Positions 1 to 5,269 of a stretch of 7,535 nucleotides of DNA are shown here, piece after piece. The stretch is from NCBI GenBank assembly GCA_018821745.1, contig JAHJLU010000335.1:1-7535 (forward strand), given 5' to 3'. Under the pieces are notes generated by a model. It was not told where the DNA came from and made no database searches. It worked only from the letters and a program-made list of their open reading frames with translations. Every line of letters begins with the position of its first letter. Position 1 is the first letter of the stretch. Made by a program: the position numbers and the translations under genes. This DNA is from Myxococcota bacterium. Its GTDB lineage: Bacteria > Myxococcota_A > Polyangia > HGW-17.

Positions 1-184
1 CATCCTCGTGTACCTTGAGCGGGCCACTCCACTGGCCGCCCGACTCGACAATCACATCCAGCGCTTTTTCGCGGGCCAGAAGATCTCCGAGATACTGCAA
101 ATGGTCACCGACAAACTCGCCACCGCCGACACCAGGCAGGAGACCGCCCGGGCGAGCCTCCCCGCAAACCTCGAGCGCTCCTGA
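1..184 (+). CDS. C-terminal end of an unrecognised protein (5' partial)
   Basis: An open frame runs from base 2 to a TGA at 182-184 and gives the last 60 residues of a protein that begins before the window. The peptide starts ILVYLERATPLAARLDNHIQ and ends PANLERS. It looks helical, charged and soluble, with no membrane segment, no Cys and no motif I can assign. Absence of stops over the whole stretch, ordinary amino-acid composition and high GC in this frame support coding. It faces the minus-strand lipoprotein gene tail to tail, with 243 bases between their stops. I cannot name the function. The final 20 or so residues (Ala, Thr, Arg rich) look like a disordered tail. The competing frames over the same bases give Pro/Ser/Arg-rich or compositionally odd peptides and are less likely. 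Confidence 0.55.
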   Translation, partial: ILVYLERATPLAARLDNHIQRFFAGQKISEILQMVTDKLATADTRQETARASLPANLERS

Positions 185-229
185 GCGGGGATACAACACA
201 GACGAAATAAGAATGGAGCGAAGACGTAT

Positions 230-301
230 ATGAAGCTCTCCTTGCTTTTAGTTTCGATGATCACTTTCTTCGCCGAGTGTGTTTTCAAAAAAAGAGATTG
301 A
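230..301 (+). CDS. Possible 23-codon micro-ORF with a hydrophobic start
   Basis: An ATG at 230 opens a 23-codon frame ending with TGA at 299-301. A GGAG at 215-218 stands 11 bases upstream, which is usable though slightly far. The peptide begins MKLSLLLVSMITFFAECVFK, so it has a lysine followed by a hydrophobic run and a Cys at residue 17, much like the start of a bacterial lipoprotein signal peptide. Glu directly before the Cys does not fit a working lipobox. It may be a chance ORF, a small membrane peptide, or the leftover start of a lost secreted-protein gene. Coding is unproven. Confidence 0.2.
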   Translation: MKLSLLLVSMITFFAECVFKKRD

Positions 302-393
302 TTGCAAGAAGTATGCAAAAACGTAAATTCCCAATGCTGGCCATCTCCCCTGGGGTCCCCTTATGCCATTTCCGGGCCCATAAAGAACTCCGA

Positions 394-420
394 GGGGTAG
401 AGATCTGGGGCAGGTACCCC
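394..420. repeat. Inverted repeat beyond the lipoprotein gene stop
   Basis: GGGGTA at 394-399 pairs with TACCCC at 415-420 across a 15-base loop. It lies just past the stop of the minus-strand lipoprotein gene and could form a hairpin in that transcript. On the minus strand the bases after the stem are only moderately U-containing, so it is a weak terminator candidate at best. Confidence 0.2.
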
Positions 421-427
421 TGATCCC

Positions 428-2149
428 TTACTCGCAGGTGCTGGGGAACGGATTGAGTACGGCGTCACATGGCCGCCACAACTGTCCGAGTTGATTGGGG
501 CTCAGGGTGTCGATGGGGGTATCGGTGCTGGTGATGTCGCCGCAGGTGTCCCAGGTATCAAAGCCAACGCTGGTGCATTGTGCAGTGGAGGAATAACCAT
601 CCACCATAGCGAGGGTGGTTCCGCTGCCGAAGTCGACGTATTCACCAGTCCCGATGCGCAGCACGCCACCACTGGAGTTGGCAAACCAACCACTATCCAT
701 TGAAGCGCCAGTCATGCTCAAGACAGAAATATTACGACCGAAGAGGTCTGGATCATAGCCAGTCAAGAAGTCGTACTCACATGCAGAAGCGGCCTGGTTG
801 TTGATGATCACATATACCCCCCTGGGAGGGATGATTGCGGTGTCATCCAGATTCATCCAGCGGATAGTTGTGCCTGCTGCGTTGCTGTAACTGAAATGCG
901 TACCCTCCAGGCTGACCGGGCAGTGGGAGAGGTTGGTGATCTCAACCGCTTCCCCCGCCTCGCACTGGGGTCCGGGGCAGGTCCCGTCGCCATTGACGAC
1001 ATACTCGCTGAAGACGATATTGTCGGCCGTCGCCGCCATAACGGTGGTGCACTCTTCCATCAGATTGACCGTGACACGATTGCTCTCGGCGCAGCAAACG
1101 AATGAGCTGCCCACGCAGGCGAGGGCATAGATGGTCATGCTGGTGCCCGGGGGCAAACCACCGGAGGCGAGGGGGCTGGCGGGGCGGTGGTGATTCTGGC
1201 CCACTGTGGTGACGGTGGCGTAGGGGGTGGTCTCCCCTTCGATATACAATTCATAGACGTAGCCCGGTTGGAGCGCATCAAATTCCACGAGGGGACGACG
1301 GTCCCAACTGATGGAGCACGCGGAGAGGGTCGGCACGGTAATGACGTCGAACCCGTCAGGGGAGGAGGGATCGCAGTCGTTGTCAATCCCGTCGCATGTT
1401 TCGACGTTGACGGAGTTGGCGTCGTTGCAGACCAGGCCGGGTCCGCCACTGCATATCAGGATTCCCTCCTCACACAGATCCGCATCGGTCCCGTCGCAAG
1501 GCAGGCCAAGGCTGGGCTCATCCGCGCCATCGGGTGTGTCGGGGTTGCAGTCGTTGTCGACCCCGTCGCACAAGTCGGGGATACTGTTGAGCTCCTCGTT
1601 GCAAGTGAGACCGGCCACTCCGCTGCACACGAAAACACCGTTGGTGCAGAGGTCGGCGTCAGGTCCATCACACGGCAGGCCAAGGCTGGGCTCACCCGAA
1701 CCATCGGGTGTGTCGGGGTTGCAGTCGTTGTCGGCACCATCACACAGCTCCAGGCTGGCAGGTGAAGAATTTATACACTCCATTTGGCCGCCCTGGCACT
1801 GCCAGACTCCATCGAGGCACAAGCTGTCGGGTGAGCTTTGGCAGGCCTGTCCCAAGAGTGGCTCGTCTGCGCCGTCGACCGTCTCGGGATTGCAATCGTT
1901 GTCCTGTCCATCGCACATATCAAGGATATTGCTGCTGGAGTCATCACACACCAGTTCATCATTCAGGCATGTCCAGACCCCTTCAAGGCAGAGGTCGCTG
2001 TCGGGACCATCGCACGGTGTGCCGAGAATATCTGAATGTTCGGAGCACGGTTCTCCCTTTCCTGCTGTGTCTTTTTCGCACGCAGCCCAAAAATGGGAAA
2101 ACACAACCAGCACTACACACACCTTCAGAGACAGCAAAGAGTTCCTCAT
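428..2149 (-). CDS. Putative surface lipoprotein with four MopE-like Cys repeats and a lamin-tail-like domain
   Basis: The gene encodes 573 residues, from ATG at 2149 to TAA at 428-430. A purine-rich AGAAAGAAG lies about 7 bases before the start and is a weak ribosome binding site. Residues 1-24 form a signal peptide ending FWAAC, with Cys24 the likely lipidated residue; Trp at the -3 position is unusual for a lipobox. Residues 43-268 hold four repeats of 57-58 residues. Each ends in CDGxDNDC (positions 79, 136, 194, 252) followed by NPxTxDG in the first three, and each opens with a CDGxDxDLC-type segment. The CDGxDNDC element belongs to the MopE-type putative metal-binding motif common in myxobacterial surface proteins. 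Residues about 270-365 look like a beta-sandwich (fibronectin or Ig type). Residues about 375-560 resemble a lamin-tail domain (IVFSEYVVNG, GEAVEITNLS, IIPPRGVYVIINN). I infer a secreted, disulfide-rich, cell-surface protein. Ligand and role are unknown. Confidence 0.87.
   Translation of the reverse strand: MRNSLLSLKVCVVLVVFSHFWAACEKDTAGKGEPCSEHSDILGTPCDGPDSDLCLEGVWTCLNDELVCDDSSSNILDMCDGQDNDCNPETVDGADEPLLGQACQSSPDSLCLDGVWQCQGGQMECINSSPASLELCDGADNDCNPDTPDGSGEPSLGLPCDGPDADLCTNGVFVCSGVAGLTCNEELNSIPDLCDGVDNDCNPDTPDGADEPSLGLPCDGTDADLCEEGILICSGGPGLVCNDANSVNVETCDGIDNDCDPSSPDGFDVITVPTLSACSISWDRRPLVEFDALQPGYVYELYIEGETTPYATVTTVGQNHHRPASPLASGGLPPGTSMTIYALACVGSSFVCCAESNRVTVNLMEECTTVMAATADNIVFSEYVVNGDGTCPGPQCEAGEAVEITNLSHCPVSLEGTHFSYSNAAGTTIRWMNLDDTAIIPPRGVYVIINNQAASACEYDFLTGYDPDLFGRNISVLSMTGASMDSGWFANSSGGVLRIGTGEYVDFGSGTTLAMVDGYSSTAQCTSVGFDTWDTCGDITSTDTPIDTLSPNQLGQLWRPCDAVLNPFPSTCE
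1346..2023 (-). repeat. Four tandem repeats of about 174 bases inside the lipoprotein gene
   Basis: These bases encode residues 43-268 of the lipoprotein. The unit is 57-58 codons and carries six or more Cys plus the acidic CDGxDNDC core. Two units are still close at DNA level: 1501-1559 and 1675-1733 differ at 3 of 59 positions and are offset by exactly 174 bases. The first-encoded units (right-hand side) are more diverged. The pattern fits duplication by unequal recombination or recent gene conversion. Confidence 0.85.
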
Positions 2150-2286
2150 TTTTTATCTTCTTTCTGTTGTATCCACATCTGCTCCCGCTCACACTTGTTT
2201 GTTAAACGTGGCAGATAGAATTTCCACCGGCAAGGAGCCCGCGGCGACACAGAACACACCATGCAAAATACTCCGGAATCAAAGAT

Positions 2287-2301
2287 GATCCAATTTGGAT
2301 C
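2287..2301. repeat. 15-base palindrome upstream of the lipoprotein gene
   Basis: GATCCAA, one central T, then TTGGATC is a perfect odd-length palindrome. It lies about 138 bases upstream of the lipoprotein start on the minus strand. An alternative pairing of flanking AAAGAT with ATCTTT makes a longer bulged stem. It could be an operator, but only one copy is present and no regulator is in view. Confidence 0.3.
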
Positions 2302-2404
2302 TTTTCTTCCTTGAAGTAACTTTCACATGCTGCAATGAAAAGCAAAAATAATATAGATAAAAGTATGCTGTATTTCCGGACTGTATCAGTAAATTTTTCG
2401 CATT

Positions 2405-2424
2405 GAGTTGAATGGGCTCAACTC
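2405..2424. repeat. Perfect 7-base-pair inverted repeat
   Basis: GAGTTGA (2405-2411) and TCAACTC (2418-2424) are perfect reverse complements with a 6-base loop. The element is in the middle of the divergent intergenic region, about 250 bases from either gene. No T run follows on either strand, so an intrinsic terminator is unlikely. A protein-binding site or chance are the remaining options. Confidence 0.3.
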
Positions 2425-2627
2425 CACTTTACTCTCTTTGCCACTTGCTGCTGAAATTGGCAGGCTGCGCAAAGAAGATGCCACCAACGCCCATTATAGT
2501 AATTGGCGCCGCACTCGAGGGTCTGTAACTGTTTAAGGCAGGGGTCTGAAATGACAAATGATTGCACTCGGGAAAGAGTAACATAGATTTGGGGTTGATA
2601 TTTATTCTGCTTCTACTAAGCTAAGTA

Positions 2628-2657
2628 TTTGAATTTGAAATTTAATTTGAATTCAAA
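2628..2657. promoter_or_regulatory. Array of in-register TTTGAA hexamers before usp (candidate operator)
   Basis: Five consecutive hexamers read TTTGAA, TTTGAA, ATTTAA, TTTGAA, TTCAAA. The last two form a perfect 12-base palindrome with an EcoRI-like centre (2646-2657). The array ends 6 bases before the GAGG ribosome binding site of usp. This position suits an operator overlapping the promoter or the start of the leader. It lies in AT-rich DNA, so chance cannot be excluded, and no regulator is identified. Confidence 0.35.
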
Positions 2658-2663
2658 CAATAT

Positions 2664-2667
2664 GAGG
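2664..2667 (+). promoter_or_regulatory. Ribosome binding site that fixes the TTG start of usp
   Basis: GAGG stands 7 bases before the TTG at 2675. The nearby ATG at 2662 overlaps this site and opens a different frame that stops within 20 codons, so the TTG is the supported start. Confidence 0.75.
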
Positions 2668-2674
2668 TCCTGTT

Positions 2675-3133
2675 TTGAAAATTGTAATAAAGAACATTTT
2701 GTGTCCCGTGGATTTTTCTGAATGCTCAAACCATGCGCTGGACTATGCCATCGCTTTTGCCCAGGCCCATGACGCGGAGTTAACGCTTTTGCATGTCACA
2801 GAGCTACCCGTGAGTGCCTCCCTGGATTTCCCCGTGACCCCCAACCTGATCGAGAAAATATCAGAAAATGGTAAAAAGCAGGTGAAAGCCAAAGAGATAC
2901 AAGTGGCGGAACAGCACTCAAAGGTAAAAAGCGTGCATTTTACGGGCAACTCATTCGTGGAGATTATCAAATACGCCCGTGAGAGCCGTGCTGATCTCCT
3001 TGTGCTTGGTACTCATGGAACAAAGAGCCTGGCTCATGTGCTCATGGGAGATGTCTCTGAAAAAGTTGTGCGAAAAGCCCCATGCCCGGTGCTTACTATC
3101 AAGCACCCAGAGCACGAATTCATTATGCCCTAG
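2675..3133 (+). CDS. Universal stress protein, UspA family
   Basis: A 152-residue single-domain Usp, full length for the family, starting at TTG (2675) behind a well-placed GAGG. The first strand reads NILCPVDFSECS, with Asp13 at the usual nucleotide-binding position. A second strand, LTLLHV, lies at 37-41. LLVLGTHG at 108-115 opens the C-terminal phosphate loop. The ATP-binding pattern G-x2-G-x9-G-(S/T) is present as G112, G115 and G125, but the next residue is Asp126, not Ser/Thr. Family knowledge: these small cytoplasmic proteins help cells withstand starvation and stress, and many bind ATP or AMP. Here nucleotide binding is plausible but not certain because of Asp126. The stop is 45 bases before the preferred start of the AbgT-type transporter gene, so co-transcription is likely and Usp may tune or accompany that transporter. 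Confidence 0.93.
   Translation: MKIVIKNILCPVDFSECSNHALDYAIAFAQAHDAELTLLHVTELPVSASLDFPVTPNLIEKISENGKKQVKAKEIQVAEQHSKVKSVHFTGNSFVEIIKYARESRADLLVLGTHGTKSLAHVLMGDVSEKVVRKAPCPVLTIKHPEHEFIMP
3088..3107 (+). repeat. Perfect hairpin inside the end of usp
   Basis: GGTGCTT (3088-3094) and AAGCACC (3101-3107) form a 7-base-pair stem with a 6-base loop over the codons for PVLTIKHP. No T run follows, so this is not an intrinsic terminator. It could affect mRNA processing or stability between usp and the transporter gene, or be chance in coding DNA. Confidence 0.3.
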
Positions 3134-3178
3134 AAGACTTCAGAAAAGAGCCTTTTGTGCCGCAAAGAGAAACGCTTT

Positions 3179-4813
3179 ATGTGTCCTGATACGAAAAATC
3201 CAAAAGACCCCGGGGTCAAAAAGAAGGGTAAGATTACAGCAGGGGAGCATGAGACCGGTTCTGGCAGACCCTCCACCGGAGAGGAGGGGGGAGTCGCAGG
3301 AGCTGGCGATGCCAAGAATAAAAAGGGGCGGTTATTGCGCTGGCTGGACCGCATCGAGCGAGTAGGCAATGCCTTGCCGCACCCCGCCACAATTTTCGCC
3401 ATCCTGGCAGCACTTGTGGTGCTCGTGAGCTTTGTCGCCCACCTTGCCGGGTGGAGTGCAATACATCCCACCAAGGGCACCGTGATAAGACCCTTCAATC
3501 TGCTCTCATTTGACGGGATCAGATACATGTACTTGAATGTCACAAAAAATTTCATTCTGTTTCCGCCTTTTGGCATTGTGCTGGTGGCCATGATTGGCAT
3601 CGGCGTCGCCGAGGGGACGGGACTGATTGAAGCGTTGATAAGGCAATCTGTGGTCAAGGCTCCCAGACGCATGGTCACTTCTATCGTTATCGCTGCCGGT
3701 ATTTTGAGCCACCTCGCTTCATCGGTGGGGTATGTTGTGCTCATTCCCCTGGGGGCCATGGTGTTCATCGCCTTCAACAGGCACCCCATCGCGGGGATAG
3801 CTGCAGCTTTTGTGGGAGTCTCAGGTGGGTTTGGCGCCAATTTTCTCATCGGCTCCATTGATCCTATCCTGGCAGGGCTCAGTGAATCTGCAGCCCGAAT
3901 GATAGACCCCGCCATGTCAATCAGTCCTGCGGTCAACTACTATTTCATGGTTGCATCGGCCATCCTGATCGTTCTGGTTGGCACTTTTGTAACGGAAAGG
4001 ATAGTTGAACCTCGTCTTGGTCCCTACAAAGCCCATATGGAAAAGATATCCGAAATATCCCCCATTGAGAAACGGGGACTTTTTTGGGCGCTCATTGCCA
4101 TGTTGTCCGTTGTGGGGCTTTTTCTGGTGTTGGTTGTCCCCCAAAACGGGCTGCTCCATGGTGATGGTCAAATTCTCAAGGGCCCCTTCTTTAAAGGCCT
4201 CATCACCGCAATCCTTATCTTCTTTTTTGTTCCCGGCTTTGTGTATGGGGTTATTGTGCGGAGCATTAAGAATGACCGAGATGTTATCAAGCTCATCATC
4301 GTTTCCATGAAGGGGATCGCCCCCTATATTGTTCTTGTGTTTTTTGCCGCGCAGTTTGTCTTCTGGTTCAAGGAATCCAATCTGGGCATTATCTTGGCCA
4401 TTAAAGGTGCTAACCTCATCAAATCATCGGGTGTTTCTGGTGTAGTGCTCATAATTATTTTCATCCTCTTCTCAGCTATCCTCAACATGTTCATGGGCTC
4501 GGCCAGCGCAAAATGGGCCATAATGGCCCCTGTTTTTGTGCCCATGTTCATGCTCTCAGGCTACCACCCAGCCCTTACGCAGGCCGCCTTCCGCATCGGC
4601 GACAGCGTAACCAATATTATCACCCCCATGATGTCCTATTTCGCGCTGATTATCACCTTTGTGCACAAATATGATAAGAACGCGGGGATAGGTACAATGA
4701 TTGCGACCATGTTGCCCTACACAATCTATCTCTCCTTGGCCTGGGTGGCGCTCATCGTTCTGTGGTATCTGCTGGGGATCCCTCTCGGCCCCGGTGGCCC
4801 TCTCCGCATGTAA
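3179..4813 (+). CDS. AbgT-family transporter (p-aminobenzoyl-glutamate/antimetabolite type)
   Basis: An integral membrane protein of 544 residues from ATG 3179; a TTG at 3155 would add 8 residues, but GAG there is only 4 bases away, so the ATG is preferred. Family signatures are clear: LDRIERVGNALPHP before the first helix, GYVVLIPLGAMVF, GGFGANFLIGSIDPILAG, NMFMGSASAKWAIMAPVF and AFRIGDSVTNIITPMMSYF. Counting from the TTG, Ser451, Trp454, Pro472, Arg480 and Asp483 keep the spacing I recall for substrate-site residues of Neisseria MtrF (417, 420, 438, 446, 449). Known members, E. coli AbgT and the pumps MtrF and YdaH, import p-aminobenzoyl-glutamate or export p-aminobenzoate and sulfonamides. 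Direction and substrate cannot be read here. A hydrophilic Lys/Gly/Glu-rich N-terminus of about 55 residues precedes the fold, longer than in AbgT. It follows usp and precedes a lipoprotein gene by 15 bases. Confidence 0.92.
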   Translation: MCPDTKNPKDPGVKKKGKITAGEHETGSGRPSTGEEGGVAGAGDAKNKKGRLLRWLDRIERVGNALPHPATIFAILAALVVLVSFVAHLAGWSAIHPTKGTVIRPFNLLSFDGIRYMYLNVTKNFILFPPFGIVLVAMIGIGVAEGTGLIEALIRQSVVKAPRRMVTSIVIAAGILSHLASSVGYVVLIPLGAMVFIAFNRHPIAGIAAAFVGVSGGFGANFLIGSIDPILAGLSESAARMIDPAMSISPAVNYYFMVASAILIVLVGTFVTERIVEPRLGPYKAHMEKISEISPIEKRGLFWALIAMLSVVGLFLVLVVPQNGLLHGDGQILKGPFFKGLITAILIFFFVPGFVYGVIVRSIKNDRDVIKLIIVSMKGIAPYIVLVFFAAQFVFWFKESNLGIILAIKGANLIKSSGVSGVVLIIIFILFSAILNMFMGSASAKWAIMAPVFVPMFMLSGYHPALTQAAFRIGDSVTNIITPMMSYFALIITFVHKYDKNAGIGTMIATMLPYTIYLSLAWVALIVLWYLLGIPLGPGGPLRM

Positions 4814-4817
4814 CCTT

Positions 4818-4822
4818 AGGTG
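4818..4822 (+). promoter_or_regulatory. Ribosome binding site of the short lipoprotein gene
   Basis: AGGTG ends 6 bases before ATG 4829. An in-frame GTG at 4820 lies within this site and so cannot be well served by it, which supports ATG 4829 as the start. Confidence 0.55.
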
Positions 4823-4828
4823 TTCAAT

Positions 4829-5269
4829 ATGTACCCAATTTCCTGTTTTCGAAGACGATTCAGTGCTCCCCTCTTTGCCTTGATCCTTGGGTTGTCCGCA
4901 TGTTTCACTATAGGATGCGACACATCTTCCTCAATTCCCGAAAATTGCGGGGACGATGTGCTCGATACGGGAGAGGAGTGCGATGGAGTAAGCTTCGGGG
5001 GGCAGGAATGCCTGGAGTTCGGGTTCTACACGGGCAGCCTCACCTGCAGGAACGACTTCACCATCGACTCCTCAGCCTGTGAAGGGGGCTGTGTGGACAG
5101 CGGGAATCAGGATGTAGATTTCGCGCTCGGCGATAATCGTGTTGTCGGTCGCAAAGAGTATGACCGTCGCCTTGAAAAGCTGGGGTTCAGTAGGGAGGGG
5201 AGGGGCGGTGCTGTAATCCGAGGTGATGTCATAACAGAGAGTGTCACCTCCTGCTACATTCTCGAATGA
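4829..5269 (+). CDS. Short Cys-rich lipoprotein, probably a truncated remnant
   Basis: The ORF encodes 146 residues and starts 15 bases after the transporter gene, suggesting the same transcript. Residues 1-24 are a good lipoprotein signal peptide: RRR, a hydrophobic run, then LSA before Cys25. Residues 40-88 form the Cys-rich module CGDDVLDTGEECDG, GQECLEFGFYTGSLTC, ending CEGGC. It is the module also seen in the converging large lipoprotein (CGNGALDGDEECDG) and common in myxobacterial surface proteins. In such modules a Cys normally sits where this protein has Phe77, between Cys73 and Cys84, so one disulfide partner seems lost. From about residue 89 on, the peptide shows no family resemblance, and from residue 82 the DNA is antisense to the end of the neighbouring gene. 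I infer an N-terminal fragment whose original body was lost. It may still yield a small lipoprotein. No terminator is visible. Confidence 0.6.
   Translation: MYPISCFRRRFSAPLFALILGLSACFTIGCDTSSSIPENCGDDVLDTGEECDGVSFGGQECLEFGFYTGSLTCRNDFTIDSSACEGGCVDSGNQDVDFALGDNRVVGRKEYDRRLEKLGFSREGRGGAVIRGDVITESVTSCYILE

Larger units (their letters stand above)
185..427. other. Intergenic gap between convergent genes
   Basis: This 243-base stretch lies between the stops of the partial + strand gene and the minus-strand lipoprotein gene. It should hold the ends of both transcripts, but I see no classic hairpin followed by a T run in either direction. The only clear inverted repeat is GGGGTA (394-399) with TACCCC (415-420), with a 15-base loop. 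Bases 230-301 could encode a 23-residue peptide, listed separately. Confidence 0.5.
2150..2674. other. 525-base intergenic region between divergent genes
   Basis: The region separates the minus-strand lipoprotein gene from the + strand usp operon, so it should carry both promoters. It becomes clearly AT-rich around 2330-2400 and 2575-2665. I found no convincing ORF, tRNA or other structured RNA. Visible elements are an odd palindrome (2287-2301), a 7-base-pair inverted repeat (2405-2424), and an array of TTTGAA-like hexamers ending 6 bases before the usp ribosome binding site. TTGATA at 2595-2600 resembles a -35 box, but no good -10 sits at the right distance, so I do not call a promoter. Confidence 0.6.

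Noticed and set aside
52..318. Minus-strand frame of 88 codons at the left edge
   Set aside because: It overlaps the better supported + strand partial gene and has no recognisable feature or good ribosome binding site.
1187..1765. Second + strand frame of 192 codons over the same region
   Set aside because: Also a shadow of the repeat array; Val/Gly-rich composition and the lipoprotein reading on the other strand explain it.
1311..2288. Long + strand open frame (325 codons) rich in Ser, Pro and SLSxPSH-like repeats
   Set aside because: It is the complement of the four repeats in the minus-strand lipoprotein gene; its repetitive look is inherited, and it has no credible domain.
2595..2622. 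Promoter for usp built on TTGATA (2595-2600)
   Set aside because: The best -10-like hexamer at a suitable distance matches only about half of the consensus, so the call would be guesswork.
3130..3936. Minus-strand open frame of 268 codons
   Set aside because: It lies antisense to the clearly recognised AbgT-type transporter gene and shows no family features.
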